Below, piece after piece: positions 46,886-55,808 of a stretch of DNA of 64,000 nt (position 1 is the first letter of the stretch; every line of letters begins with the position of its first letter). Source of the stretch: Albidovulum denitrificans. GTDB lineage: Bacteria; Pseudomonadota; Alphaproteobacteria; Rhodobacterales; Rhodobacteraceae. The notes beneath the pieces are model-generated. The model ran no database searches. It saw only the letters and a program-made list of their open reading frames with translations, and was not told where the DNA came from. The translations under genes were made by a program, and so were the position numbers. The stretch is taken from the NCBI RefSeq assembly GCF_002973535.1, contig NZ_PVEP01000003.1, positions 1-64,000 on the forward strand. The letters are read 5' to 3'.

Positions 46886-47872
46886 TCAGATCAGGTCGTG
46901 ATCGCGGAACAGCGCCTTGACGTCGGTTTCGGGCCGCGCGCCGAAATGGCTGATGACCTCGGCCGCCGCGACACAGCCCATGCGGCCCGACACGGCCAGC
47001 GACTGGCCGGTCGCAAGGCCATAGAGGAAGCCTGCGGCGAACTGATCGCCCGCGCCCGTCGCATCCACCGGCACCACGCGATGCACCGGCACCTCCACCC
47101 GCTCGTCCCCGCGCAGGATCACCACATCGGCGCCCGACCGGGTGCAGACCACCACGCCGCATTCTTCCCGCGCCTGCGCCAGCGCGCCGTCAAGATCGGT
47201 CTGGTAGAGCGATTCCCATTCGTGCTGGTTGCCGATGACATAGTCCATCTCGTCCTTCACCAGCCGACGGAAGTCGGCGCGGTGGCGGTCGACACAGAAC
47301 GGGTCGGACAGCGCGATCCCCGCCTTGCCACCCCCGGCATGGGCCGCGGCGGCGGCCTTGCGGAAGGCGGCCTTGCCCTGATCCTTGTCGAAAAGATAGC
47401 CCTCAAGGAACAGGTAGGCGCTGTTCTTCACCACCTCTTCGTCCAGATCGTCGGGGCCGAAATCGGCGCCCGCGCCAAGATAGGTGTTCATCGACCTTTC
47501 GCCATCCGGCGTCACGAAGATCATCGAGCGTGAGGTCGGATGGTCCGCCGAAGCCACCGGCGGGTTGGGGAAATCCGTCCCCTCCACCTCAAGCGACTTG
47601 GCGTAGAAGCGGCCCAGCGCATCGTCCTTGACCCGGCCGATAAAGGCCGTGCGCAGCCCCATGTTGCCCAGCCCCGCCATGGTGTTGCCGACCGACCCGC
47701 CCGGCGCCTCGGTCCGTTCCTTCATCGCGGCATAAAGCATCTCGCCCCGCTCGCGGTCGACAAGCTGCATGATGCCCTTTTCGATCCCCATCCAGTCGAG
47801 GAACTTGTCGTCGCATTGGGTCAGCACGTCGACCATGGCATTCCCGATGCCGACAACGTCATAGCTCTTCAC
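46886..47872 (-). CDS. PfkB-family kinase, adenosine kinase-like
   Basis: The 328-residue protein carries both PfkB signatures: GGSVGNTMAGLGNMG-type near the N-terminus and VDATGAGDQFAAGFLYGL at the C-terminus (catalytic D in GAGD). Homologues annotated as adenosine kinase or sugar kinase occur throughout the order. It overlaps the nth stop by 4 bp (ATGA). Substrate not certain. Confidence 0.9.
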   Translation of the reverse strand: MKSYDVVGIGNAMVDVLTQCDDKFLDWMGIEKGIMQLVDRERGEMLYAAMKERTEAPGGSVGNTMAGLGNMGLRTAFIGRVKDDALGRFYAKSLEVEGTDFPNPPVASADHPTSRSMIFVTPDGERSMNTYLGAGADFGPDDLDEEVVKNSAYLFLEGYLFDKDQGKAAFRKAAAAAHAGGGKAGIALSDPFCVDRHRADFRRLVKDEMDYVIGNQHEWESLYQTDLDGALAQAREECGVVVCTRSGADVVILRGDERVEVPVHRVVPVDATGAGDQFAAGFLYGLATGQSLAVSGRMGCVAAAEVISHFGARPETDVKALFRDHDLI

Positions 47873-48513
47873 AGGGTCTTCTCCTCATAGGAACACAGAT
47901 CGCGGATCAGGCAGGCCCCGCATTTGGGCTTGCGCGCCACGCAGATATAGCGGCCGTGCAGGATCAGCCAATGATGGGCATGCTGCTGGTATTCGGCCGG
48001 CACGTTATCCTCGATCGCGCGCTCGACTGTTTCCACGTCTTTGCCCGGTGCGATGCCGCTGCGGTTGCCGACGCGGAAGATATGGGTATCGACCGCCTGC
48101 GCCGGCTGATGAAACCACATGTTCAGCACCACATTCGCCGTCTTGCGCCCGACGCCCGGCAGCGATTGGAGTGCGGCGCGCGAGGACGGGACTTCGCCGC
48201 CATATTCTTCGACAAGGATACGGCTCAGCTTGATGACGTTCTTCGCCTTCTGGCGGAAAAGGCCGATGGTCTTGATATGCCCGGTCAGCCCCTCTTCGCC
48301 GAGGGCGAGCATCTTTTCCGGGGTATCGGCCACCTTGAACAGCGACCGGGTCGCCTTGTTCACCCCGGCATCGGTCGCCTGCGCCGACAGCGCCACGGCG
48401 ACGACAAGGGTGAAGGCGTTCACATGCTCCAACTCACCCTTCGGCTCTGCCTCCGCCTCGTGAAAGCGGCGGAAGATCTCCTTCATCGTCAGGTAGTCGA
48501 GTTGCTTGGCCAT
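47869..48513 (-). CDS. nth: Endonuclease III
   Basis: Nth removes oxidised pyrimidines and nicks the abasic site. The helix-hairpin-helix is LPGVGRKTANVVL, the catalytic Asp is in VDTHIFRVGNR, and the iron-sulfur cluster is C-X6-C-X2-C-X5-C (CVARKPKCGACLIRDLC). I chose ATG 48513 (MAKQLDYLTMKEIFRRF), giving 214 residues, the normal length; ATG 48666 would add 51 residues unlike the family. Confidence 0.95.
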   Translation of the reverse strand: MAKQLDYLTMKEIFRRFHEAEAEPKGELEHVNAFTLVVAVALSAQATDAGVNKATRSLFKVADTPEKMLALGEEGLTGHIKTIGLFRQKAKNVIKLSRILVEEYGGEVPSSRAALQSLPGVGRKTANVVLNMWFHQPAQAVDTHIFRVGNRSGIAPGKDVETVERAIEDNVPAEYQQHAHHWLILHGRYICVARKPKCGACLIRDLCSYEEKTL

Positions 48514-48643
48514 GGGAACGGCGATAGCGGGCGCGCTGCCGGACGGCAAGCCCTTCGGGGAACGAATGCGGCGCGCATCGGCGTTAACGGTGTTTTCGCG
48601 CATTTGATGCAGTCTGGCCGCGCAGGCTTGCAGGGAACCGCGC

Positions 48644-49147
48644 ATGGGACGGCCGATCCGTGACATCGCATTTTGGGACGGCAGCGGTCAGGGGACCCGG
48701 ACCGGCGGCCTTGCCGCAACGGTGCGCATCGCCACCCGCCGCGGCCTTCTGCCCGTCGCGACGCTCAGGCCGGGGGACCTTGTCCTGACGCGGGACAGCG
48801 GCTACCGCCCGCTGCGCGCGCTCTGCCCGCTCGGGCCGCTGCCCTGCCTTCAGGTGGCGGGCCTCTGGCTTCGCCCCGGACAGGGCCTTCTCGACCGCGG
48901 CCCCGAGGGTGAGGAGGTGCTGATCCCCGCCCACCACCTTGCCACCGGCGCCCCGCCCCTGACGCGGCGCCTTGTCTTCGCGCTGCGGTTCGACCGGCAT
49001 GAGATCCTTCTGGCGGACGGTCAGTGGACCGAAAGCGCCCCCGCCCCCGGCCTGCCGGCGCGGCGGCGCATCGGCGGGGCCGGGCCGGTGGACGTCTTCC
49101 CGCAAAACCGCAAAATCCGGGTCGCGGCGGTGCGCAGGCTCGCCTAG
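48644..49147 (+). CDS. Hint (Hedgehog/intein-type) domain protein
   Basis: The 167-residue protein has the Rhodobacterales Hint-type domain: VATLRPGDLVLTRDSGYRPL and LRFDRHEILLADGQWTES. The usual N-terminal catalytic Cys of self-splicing domains is not evident; TGGLAATVRIATRRG starts the domain instead. No repeats or secretion signal are seen. Such proteins often end large secreted proteins; this one stands alone. Function unknown. Confidence 0.85.
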   Translation: MGRPIRDIAFWDGSGQGTRTGGLAATVRIATRRGLLPVATLRPGDLVLTRDSGYRPLRALCPLGPLPCLQVAGLWLRPGQGLLDRGPEGEEVLIPAHHLATGAPPLTRRLVFALRFDRHEILLADGQWTESAPAPGLPARRRIGGAGPVDVFPQNRKIRVAAVRRLA

Positions 49148-49176
49148 TCTTTCCCAGGACGAAGGAGAGACGCGCC

Positions 49177-50025
49177 ATGACCGAAATGACCGAACCCGAG
49201 GGCTATCACTACGCCGTCATCGCCCGCGCGCTTCGCCTGATCGACGCCGAGGGCGGCACCGCGATGCCGCTTGACGACCTCGCCCGCGCCCTGAACATGA
49301 GCCCCGCGCATTTTCAGCGTGTCTTCACCCGCTGGGTCGGCGTCAGCCCGAAGCGCTATCAGCAATACCTGACGCTCGACCTCGCCAAGCGGCTTCTGGA
49401 GGAACGGCACACGGTCCTTGACGCCGCCGATGGCGCGGGGCTGTCCGGTGGCGGGCGGCTGCACGACCTTTTCATCCGCTGGGAGGCGATGAGCCCCGGT
49501 GAATTCGCCCGCGCGGGCGAGGGGTTGAGGATCCATTGGGGGTGGAGCGACAGCCCCTTCGGCCCCGCGCTTCTGATGGCGACGGATCGCGGCATCTGCG
49601 GCATCGGTTTCGCGGCCGAGACCGGGGCCGAGGCGACGATGGCCGACCTTCTTGGTCGCTGGCCCAAGGCCGATTTCGTCGAGGACCCGATGATGCTGCG
49701 CCCGCTGGCCCTGTCCGCCTTCGGCGCCAGCGCCGATCCCGCGCCGGTCTTCGCCATCGGCGCGCCGTTCCAGATCAAGGTGTGGGAGGCGCTTCTGGCG
49801 ATCCCGTCGGGCCATGTGACGACCTATACCGACCTTGCCACCGCGATCGGCAACCCGCGCGCCGTCCGCGCCGTCGGCACCGCCGTCGGGCGCAACCCGG
49901 TCAGCTGGCTGATCCCCTGCCACCGCGCGCTGCGCAAGACGGGGGAGCTTGGCGGCTATCACTGGGGCCTGCCGATCAAGCGCGCCCTTCTCGCGTGGGA
50001 GGCAGCCCGCAGCGACGCGGGCTGA
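49177..50025 (+). CDS. Ada-like O6-alkylguanine-DNA methyltransferase with AraC domain
   Basis: The 282-residue protein fuses an AraC helix-turn-helix (residues about 15-95, LDDLARALNMSPAHFQRVFTR) to the MGMT suicide repair domain with the acceptor cysteine in VSWLIPCHRAL and the ARxVGxAVGRNP motif. The N-terminal zinc phosphotriester domain of full Ada is missing. It repairs O6-methylguanine and may regulate the adaptive response. ATG 49177 follows GAAGGAGA. Confidence 0.93.
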   Translation: MTEMTEPEGYHYAVIARALRLIDAEGGTAMPLDDLARALNMSPAHFQRVFTRWVGVSPKRYQQYLTLDLAKRLLEERHTVLDAADGAGLSGGGRLHDLFIRWEAMSPGEFARAGEGLRIHWGWSDSPFGPALLMATDRGICGIGFAAETGAEATMADLLGRWPKADFVEDPMMLRPLALSAFGASADPAPVFAIGAPFQIKVWEALLAIPSGHVTTYTDLATAIGNPRAVRAVGTAVGRNPVSWLIPCHRALRKTGELGGYHWGLPIKRALLAWEAARSDAG

Positions 50026-50044
50026 CCCCGAAGCGCGGGCCGCC

Positions 50045-50308
50045 TCAGCCGCGCATCTTCTTGACGATCAGCCCGACGACGACCTGCACGATCAGTCCCG
50101 CGACACCGCCGCCGACAAGGTTGCCCGCCATAGCCGCGATCCCGCCGGCATCGCCCAGCATCCCGCCCAGAAGCTGACCCCCGCCAAGCCCGCCGACGGC
50201 CCCGGCGATGAGGTTACCGATATTGCCCATATCGGCGCCCTTCACGGCCTTGCCGCCGCCGACGCCACCCAAGGCCCCGCCGATCACCTGCGCAATGATC
50301 TGTTCCAT
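50045..50308 (-). CDS. Gly-rich hydrophobic small protein
   Basis: The 87-residue protein is almost all Gly, Ala, Val and Ile with repeated GG pairs (VIGGALGGVGGGKAVKG, GAVGGLGGGQLLGGMLG) and ends VVVGLIVKKMRG. It resembles glycine-zipper membrane proteins. ATG 50308 (GGGGGA upstream) is preferred to 50374. Convergent with the Ada-like gene. Confidence 0.7.
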   Translation of the reverse strand: MEQIIAQVIGGALGGVGGGKAVKGADMGNIGNLIAGAVGGLGGGQLLGGMLGDAGGIAAMAGNLVGGGVAGLIVQVVVGLIVKKMRG

Positions 50309-50420
50309 TCCGATTGTCCCCCTGGTCCATGGCAAAGCGCCATGCGACCAGCCTCCTGCGACATCCTGCCGCATGTCAAGCCGCAGGGGGCCTGCCTGCC
50401 CCTACGTCAGCATGGGCGGT

Positions 50421-51191
50421 TCAGCCGCGCTCCGCCTCTTGCGCCAGGCGCAGGCGGGCCAGTTTCTCATTCGACCGGGCGCGGCGATCCTCGCTCAGCG
50501 CGGTCCTGACAAAGCCCATATGCGCCGCGACGGCCGCCCGCGCCGCTTCGGGGTCGCGCTGCTGAAGGGCGGTGTTGATCGCCCGGTGCTGGTCGAGGAG
50601 AAGGTCGCGGGTGTTCTTTTGCCGGAACATGATCTGACGGTTGTAGAACACGCCTTCGCGCAGCAACTCGTACATCGACCGCATCATGTGCAGCATGATG
50701 ACGTTGTGGCTGGCCTCGATGATGGCCATGTGGAACTGCGCGTCCAGCGCCGCCTCATCCTCGGGGTTCCGCTTCTGATGCGCGGCCTCCATCTTGGCAA
50801 AGATCGCGGCGATAACGGCGAGGTCGGTGTCGCTGCCCAGACGCGCGGCGCGCTCGGCGGCCAGCCCCTCCATGTCGCTGCGGAAATCGAGGTAGTCAAA
50901 GACCGCCTCGTCATGGCTTCCGAAAAGCCGGATCAGCGCAGGCGCGAAAGCAGAGCCCAGAACCTCGGCCACATAGATCCCGGCACCGGGGCGCGCGGTC
51001 AAAAGCCCCGCCGCCTGCAATTCAGACACTGCCTCGCGCAGCGAGGGGCGCGAGACGCCAAGCCGCTCGGACAGTTCGCGTTCGGCCGGAAGGCGTTCGC
51101 CCGGACGCAGGATGCCTTGCAGGATCAGCCGCTCGATCTGGCGGACGACGGCATGGGACAGCTTCTCGGGCGCGATTTCCTGATAGGGCAT
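50421..51191 (-). CDS. GntR-family regulator, FadR/FCD subgroup
   Basis: The 256-residue regulator has the winged helix (residues about 10-75, GERLPAERELSERLGVSRPSLREAVSELQ) and an FCD ligand domain with metal-binding His and Asp. Such regulators of the PdhR/LldR/GlcC type sense small organic acids. ATG 51191 is preceded by AAGG; upstream is a dyad GGTCA-N7-TGACC that fits an operator. Target genes are unknown; glcDEF is 30 kb away. Confidence 0.9.
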   Translation of the reverse strand: MPYQEIAPEKLSHAVVRQIERLILQGILRPGERLPAERELSERLGVSRPSLREAVSELQAAGLLTARPGAGIYVAEVLGSAFAPALIRLFGSHDEAVFDYLDFRSDMEGLAAERAARLGSDTDLAVIAAIFAKMEAAHQKRNPEDEAALDAQFHMAIIEASHNVIMLHMMRSMYELLREGVFYNRQIMFRQKNTRDLLLDQHRAINTALQQRDPEAARAAVAAHMGFVRTALSEDRRARSNEKLARLRLAQEAERG

Positions 51192-51206
51192 GGTCCACCT
51201 TGGATT

Positions 51207-51223
51207 GGTCAAGTCTTATGACC
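51207..51223 (-). promoter_or_regulatory. Putative GntR operator
   Basis: GGTCA at 51207-51211 and TGACC at 51219-51223 form a 5-bp inverted repeat 7 nt apart, within TTGGTCAAGTCTTATGACC. It lies about 16-32 bp upstream of the gntR start, so autoregulation is likely. Confidence 0.55.
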
Positions 51224-51254
51224 GCATCGGGGTTGGCACAACCGAAAAGCCGTG

Positions 51255-51923
51255 TCAGCGCGGCCGGAGGCTGAAGAGATCGACGAAGCGCTGGCCAAGG
51301 GCCGGGTCGCCGGTGAAGGCAATCGCGCCGCTGTCGATCCAGTGACGCAGCGGGGCGGGGCCGTAGATCACCGGCGCCAGCGCATTGGCGCTGCCGGTAA
51401 AGGCGATGTCGCCCTCCGCCGCCCCGCGCCGCGCCTGCCAGCGCCCCGCCTCGATGCCGCCGATGAAGGTTTCACGCCCAAGGTCAAAGCCCGCGCGGAC
51501 GGTCATCCCCGCCGCCTTCGCGCCATCTATCATTGCGCCCATGGAGATCATCAGGGCCGAGGGGCTGATGAATTTCGTCGGGTCGTGGCCCGGCACCTGC
51601 ACCGCCCATTGGCACATCGCCTCAAGCAGCGGCAGCGCCGCCTGACCGGCCTCTGTCAGTTCGTAGACCTGCACCTCCGCCGGGTCGGGCAGCATCCGCC
51701 GCCGCACGATCCCGCCCGCCTCAAGCCCCTGAAGCCGCTGCGTCAGGACCGAGGCGCTGATCCCCGGCAGGCCCGCGCGCAACAGGCCGAAGCGCTTCGG
51801 CCCGAAGATCAGTTCGCGGATCACGAGGAACGACCACCGCTCCCCCAGAAGGTCGAGCGCATGGGCGGCAAGGCACCCTTCATTATAGACGCTGCGCGGG
51901 GTCTCCGGCCTGATCTCGCTCAT
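51255..51923 (-). CDS. HxlR-family regulator
   Basis: The 222-residue protein has the HxlR winged helix in its first 110 residues (LGERWSFLVIRELIFGPKRF, ISASVLTQRLQGLEAGGIV, VYELTEAGQAALPLL). The extra C-terminal 100 residues resemble the SCP2-like tail found in longer HxlR proteins. It is divergent from DUF1428 and dioxygenase-fold genes, and an 18-bp direct repeat in the gap is its likely operator. Confidence 0.92.
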   Translation of the reverse strand: MSEIRPETPRSVYNEGCLAAHALDLLGERWSFLVIRELIFGPKRFGLLRAGLPGISASVLTQRLQGLEAGGIVRRRMLPDPAEVQVYELTEAGQAALPLLEAMCQWAVQVPGHDPTKFISPSALMISMGAMIDGAKAAGMTVRAGFDLGRETFIGGIEAGRWQARRGAAEGDIAFTGSANALAPVIYGPAPLRHWIDSGAIAFTGDPALGQRFVDLFSLRPR

Positions 51924-51924
51924 T

Positions 51925-51962
51925 TAGTAGCTTTTTCCAACTGATAGTTGCTTTTTACAACT
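51925..51962. promoter_or_regulatory. Tandem 18-bp direct repeat, HxlR operator
   Basis: TAGTAGCTTTTTCCAACT (51925-51942) and TAGTTGCTTTTTACAACT (51945-51962) are near identical and spaced by 20 bp, two helical turns. Each copy also has the dyad AGTTG-N7-CAACT. The first begins two bases from the hxlR start codon. Confidence 0.8.
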
Positions 51963-52001
51963 TATCGCCTCACCCTGCCCCTTGCAACAGGAGGATTCGC
52001 C

Positions 52002-52361
52002 ATGAGCTATATCGACGGATTTGTGATCCCCGTCCCCACCGCCCGGCGCGAGGACTATCGCGCGCATGAGGCGAAGTGGTGGCCGACCTTCCGCGGGATG
52101 GGCGCGCAGACGCTCGTCGTCGGCTGGGGGGATGAGGTTCCGCCCGGAAAGCAGACCGATTTCCTGCGCGCCGTCGCCGCGACGCCGGATGAGACGGTCG
52201 TCTTCGCCTGGATGATCTGGCCCGACAAGGCCACCCGCGACGCCGCCTACAAGAAGATGATGGAGGACCCGAACATGGAGGGGGTGGAGATGCCCTTCGA
52301 CGGCAAGCGCATGATCTATGGCGGCTTCGAACCGATCCTGATGGAAGGAGAAGGCGCATGA
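52002..52361 (+). CDS. DUF1428 family protein
   Basis: The 119-residue protein (MSYIDGFVIPVPTARREDYR) is of the DUF1428 family, a small ferredoxin-like dimeric fold of unknown function. Motifs KWWPTFRGMGAQTLVVGWGDE and MPFDGKRMIYGGFEPI are typical. AGGAGG stands before ATG 52002. First gene of a three-gene unit controlled by the HxlR repressor; its stop overlaps the next start. Confidence 0.92.
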   Translation: MSYIDGFVIPVPTARREDYRAHEAKWWPTFRGMGAQTLVVGWGDEVPPGKQTDFLRAVAATPDETVVFAWMIWPDKATRDAAYKKMMEDPNMEGVEMPFDGKRMIYGGFEPILMEGEGA

Positions 52362-53161
52362 CCGCCCCCCGCAAGACCTCGACCCTCGCCGCGCAGCACG
52401 GCAGCCCCTGCTGGTATGAGCTTTCGACCGCCCCCGGCGCCCTTCCCGCCGCCGAGGCGTTCTATGGCAAGGTCCTTGGCTGGTCCGTCGCCGATTCCGG
52501 GATGCCCGGCTTCGACTACCGGCTGGCGAAACGCGGCGATGACATGGTCGCGGGCATGATGGTCATGCCGGATGAGGCGAAGGGGATGCCGCCGATGTGG
52601 ATGGTCTATTTCGCCGTCGAGGATGCCGACAAGGCGGTGGCGCGGATGAAGAAGGCGGGCGCGCGCGTCCATGTGCCGGTGACGCCGATCCCCAATACCG
52701 GACGCTTTGCCATTCTCGGCGACCCGATGGGCAGCGGCTTTGGCATCCTGGAGCCGCTGGACGGGCAAACCGGCACCGCCTTCAACCAGAAGAAAGCGGG
52801 CCACGGCAACTGGCATGAGCTGAACAGCCCCGACCCCAGGGCCGCGATGAAGTTCTACGGCGATCAGTTCGGCTGGACCCCCTCGACCAGCATGGATATG
52901 GGCGATCTCGGCTCTTACGACCTCTTCTCCCGCGACGGCACCGACATCGGCGGGATGCAGCGGCTGCGCCCAGAGACGGGTCAGGGCAGCGGCTTCTGGC
53001 TGCCCTATTTCGGCGTCGATGGCACCGAGGCGGCGATGGGGCGGATCACGGCGGCGGGCGGGACGGTCAGGCATGGCCCGTCCGAGGTGCCGGGCGGCGC
53101 CTGGATCGCCATCGCCGACGATCCGCAGGGCGCCAGCTTCGCCGTCGTCGGTCCGAAATAG
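52358..53161 (+). CDS. VOC-superfamily protein, two-domain
   Basis: The 267-residue protein has two vicinal-oxygen-chelate domains: HGSPCWYELSTAPGALPAAE to about residue 130, then GNWHELNSPDPRAAMKFY to the end. Each repeat has the His/Glu metal ligand pattern of the glyoxalase fold. The family includes enzymes and resistance proteins; no specific substrate is assigned. Confidence 0.9.
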   Translation: MTAPRKTSTLAAQHGSPCWYELSTAPGALPAAEAFYGKVLGWSVADSGMPGFDYRLAKRGDDMVAGMMVMPDEAKGMPPMWMVYFAVEDADKAVARMKKAGARVHVPVTPIPNTGRFAILGDPMGSGFGILEPLDGQTGTAFNQKKAGHGNWHELNSPDPRAAMKFYGDQFGWTPSTSMDMGDLGSYDLFSRDGTDIGGMQRLRPETGQGSGFWLPYFGVDGTEAAMGRITAAGGTVRHGPSEVPGGAWIAIADDPQGASFAVVGPK

Positions 53162-53170
53162 GGGCGCGCC

Positions 53171-53653
53171 ATGACACGGGATCGCATCGTCACCTGTCTC
53201 TGGTTCGACGGCAACGCGCGGGAGGCGGCGGAATTCTACGCCGCCACCTTCCCCGACAGCCATGTCGGGCGCGCGCTGGCCTCCCCCGCCGACAACCCCT
53301 CGACGCCTGCGGGGCAGGAGATCACGGTGGAGTTCACCGTGCTTGGCCAGCCCTTCGTCGGCCTGAACGGCGGGCCGCAGTTCAAGTTCGATCAGGCCGT
53401 GTCGTTTCAGGTGATGACCGACACGCAGGAGGAAACCGACCGCTACTGGAACGCGCTTGTCGCCAATGGCGGCGCGGAAAATGCGTGCAGTTGGTGCCGC
53501 GACCGGTTCGGCCTTTTCTGGCAGATCGTTCCCCGCGCCCTGATCGCCGCGATGAACGACCCCGACCGGGCGGCGGCGAAACGGGCGATGGAGGCGATGA
53601 TGACGATGAAGAAGATCGACATCGCCGCGATCGAGGCCGCGCGGCGCGGCTGA
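53171..53653 (+). CDS. VOC-superfamily protein, PhnB-like
   Basis: The 160-residue protein starts RIVTCLWFDGNAREAAEFYA, with FTVLGQPFVGLNGGPQFKF and SWCRDRFGLFWQIVPRAL, the PhnB/3-demethylubiquinone methyltransferase-like form of the VOC fold. Third gene of the HxlR-controlled unit. A strong terminator follows. Confidence 0.9.
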   Translation: MTRDRIVTCLWFDGNAREAAEFYAATFPDSHVGRALASPADNPSTPAGQEITVEFTVLGQPFVGLNGGPQFKFDQAVSFQVMTDTQEETDRYWNALVANGGAENACSWCRDRFGLFWQIVPRALIAAMNDPDRAAAKRAMEAMMTMKKIDIAAIEAARRG

Positions 53654-53670
53654 CCCGCCCGCCAACGAAA

Positions 53671-53698
53671 AAGGCCGGACCCCCAGGGGTCCGGCCTT
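53671..53698. terminator. Bidirectional terminator
   Basis: A 13-bp perfect stem (AAGGCCGGACCCC, loop CA, GGGGTCCGGCCTT) lies between the PhnB-like gene and the convergent OmpA gene. A preceding AAAAA gives a U-run for the minus strand transcript. Confidence 0.9.
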
Positions 53699-53720
53699 CC
53701 TGTCATCCGGCGGCGAGGGA

Positions 53721-54383
53721 TCAGCCGGTCGGAATGATAAGGATTTCCACGCGGCGGTTCTGCGCCTGACCGTCCGCCGTCAGGTTCGACGCAACCGGCG
53801 CGCTTTCGCCGCGCCCGTAGGACGCGATCCGCCCGCCCGAGACACCGGCGCTGCGCAGGATCGACGCAACCGCCGCGGCACGACGTTCGGACAGGTCCTG
53901 ATTATAGGTGGCAGAGCCGGTGTTGTCGGTGTGACCCACGACCTCAACCCGCGTGTTCGGGTAGCGGTTGAGGTTGTCGGCGACGGTGTAAAGATCGTTC
54001 TGGATCGACCCTTGGACCGCGGCGCTGTCGGTGGCGAAGAGGATGCCGTTCGGCATCACGACGCGCAGTTGGTTGCCTTCGTTCACGACCCGGATGCGGC
54101 TGTCGTTCAGTTGCGCCTGAAGCTCCGCCGCCTGCCGGTCCAGGTTGTGGCCGATGAGACCGCCCGCCGCCGCGCCGATGGCGCCGCCGACGACCGCCCG
54201 GTCAAGCTTGTCCTTGCCACCCTTGCCCGTCAGGATGCCAAGGCCCGCACCAATGGCCGCGCCGGTCAGCGCGCCTTCCTTGGTCCGCTGGTTCGGGTTG
54301 GCCGAATACTGATCGACCGGGGTACAGGCCGTCAGGGCAATCGCCGAAACCGAGCCGGCGATGAGAAGGGCTTTGATGCGCAT
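53721..54383 (-). CDS. OmpA-family outer membrane lipoprotein (YiaD-like)
   Basis: The 220-residue precursor has a lipobox AIALTAC at residues 14-20. Residues 35-85 form a glycine-zipper segment (GAAIGAGLGILTGKGGKD). The C-terminal OmpA-like peptidoglycan domain has VVGHTDNTGSATYNQDLSERR. It anchors the outer membrane to the cell wall. Confidence 0.94.
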   Translation of the reverse strand: MRIKALLIAGSVSAIALTACTPVDQYSANPNQRTKEGALTGAAIGAGLGILTGKGGKDKLDRAVVGGAIGAAAGGLIGHNLDRQAAELQAQLNDSRIRVVNEGNQLRVVMPNGILFATDSAAVQGSIQNDLYTVADNLNRYPNTRVEVVGHTDNTGSATYNQDLSERRAAAVASILRSAGVSGGRIASYGRGESAPVASNLTADGQAQNRRVEILIIPTG

Positions 54384-54533
54384 GTGTAACTGCTCCGCAT
54401 GATTTTCTTTCGCCGATATCTCGGATTTTAGGCGCTGTTAAGCAATAACGCCGTGAACGCTGCTCGGTTCCGGCGGGTTTCCGCGCATCGGCGAATATTT
54501 CTTCGCCGCCGCAATGCCCCGGCGCGCAAAAGA

Positions 54534-54560
54534 AAAACCCGGCCGCGCGGGCCGGGTTTT
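54534..54560. terminator. Terminator after atpF
   Basis: AAAACCCGGCC-GCGCG-GGCCGGGTTTT is an 11-bp perfect stem with A and T tails, located 25 bp after the atpF stop. It ends the F0 operon on the minus strand. Confidence 0.92.
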
Positions 54561-54584
54561 CGGGGTCCGTTCGGACGGCCGCGA

Positions 54585-55148
54585 TCAGTGCAGCTTGGTC
54601 TCCACCTCGCCGATGGCGGCGTCGATCAGGCCGTTCTTGTCGGCCTTCGACATCTTCTCGGCGATCAGCTCACCCGCAGCGGCCACGGCGATGTTCACCG
54701 CGCGGTCGCGCACTTCGCGCACGGCGGCGGCCTCGGCCGACGCGATCTGATCCTCGGCCGCGGCCAGACGCCGCGTGATCGAGGCTTTCAGATCGGCCTT
54801 CGCCTGATCGGCGGCGGCCATCGCCTCGCGCTTGGCGGTCTCCACGATCTTGGCGGCCTGCTCCTGCACTTCCTTCTGCTTGCGCTCATAGGAAGACAGG
54901 ATCGAGCGTGCCTCATCGTGCAGCGCGCGGGCATCGTCGAGGTCCTTCTTGATCCCGGCGGCGCGCTTGTCGAGCTGCGCGCCGATCAGGCCCGGCACCT
55001 TGAAATAGATCAGGACGCCGATGAACAGAAGGAATGCGACGGTGACGACGAATTCCGTGCTGCGGAGCGAGAAGAACGCTTCCCCTCCCGCCGCGAAGGC
55101 GGGGGTGGCCAGCATGAGGGCTGCGGTTGCGGTCAGGATACGGTTCAT
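54585..55148 (-). CDS. atpF: ATP synthase F0 subunit b
   Basis: Subunit b forms half of the peripheral stalk linking F0 to F1. The 187-residue protein has a membrane helix at about residues 30-48 ([17 protein letters not shown]) and a long charged coiled coil after it. The N-terminal [19 protein letters not shown] looks like a signal peptide, common for alphaproteobacterial b. Last gene of the F0 operon, 4 bp after b'. Confidence 0.95.
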   Translation of the reverse strand: MNRILTATAALMLATPAFAAGGEAFFSLRSTEFVVTVAFLLFIGVLIYFKVPGLIGAQLDKRAAGIKKDLDDARALHDEARSILSSYERKQKEVQEQAAKIVETAKREAMAAADQAKADLKASITRRLAAAEDQIASAEAAAVREVRDRAVNIAVAAAGELIAEKMSKADKNGLIDAAIGEVETKLH

Positions 55149-55152
55149 GGCC

Positions 55153-55728
55153 TCACCCCTTCAGCCGTGCGGTGACGGCGCCTGCAACGGTCTTGGCATC
55201 CGCCTTGACGCCCATCGTGTCGACGATCGCCGCCGCGGCATCGCGCGCGACCTCTTCGACGTTCTTCGCGGCCCCGGCCCGGATCTCTTCGATCCGCTTG
55301 GCGGATTCGGCGGTCTTCGCGGCGATCTCGGCATCGGCCTTGGCCGTCGCCTTGTCGAGGTCTTTCTGGATCTCGGCCCGCGCCTCGGCGACGATCTTGT
55401 TCGCCTCTTCGCGCGCGTCGATCAGCGCCTGATTATAGGCCTTCTCGGCCTCGACGGCCTTGGCCTTAAGCTCTTCGGCGGCGGCGATGTCATTGGTGAT
55501 CGCGCCCTGACGGTCGGCAAGGATGCCGCCGATACGGGGCAGCGCGACCTTGCTGAGGATCAGGTAGATCAGGACAAGCGCCACCACGAGCCAGAAAATC
55601 TGGTTCGGGAAGGTTTCCCAGTTGAGCTGGGGCATACCGGCGCTTTGCGCCGCATGTCCGCCCGCCTCGGCGGCGTGGCCCGCGACCTCGGTCACGGCCC
55701 CGGCGGCTTCTGTCGTTGTGTTTGCCAT
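55153..55728 (-). CDS. ATP synthase F0 subunit b'
   Basis: Subunit b' is the second peripheral-stalk subunit in alphaproteobacteria and phototrophs. The 191-residue protein has one helix ([20 protein letters not shown]) and a coiled coil ([20 protein letters not shown]). The N-terminus is Ala/Gly-rich. It lies between c and b. Confidence 0.95.
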   Translation of the reverse strand: MANTTTEAAGAVTEVAGHAAEAGGHAAQSAGMPQLNWETFPNQIFWLVVALVLIYLILSKVALPRIGGILADRQGAITNDIAAAEELKAKAVEAEKAYNQALIDAREEANKIVAEARAEIQKDLDKATAKADAEIAAKTAESAKRIEEIRAGAAKNVEEVARDAAAAIVDTMGVKADAKTVAGAVTARLKG

Positions 55729-55808
55729 CTCGGCCCCCTCGAAACCTTGATTACAACCCGGATGGGCGCGCCTGCACCCATCCGGCCGTAAGGATGGTCA
55801 GTCGAGGC

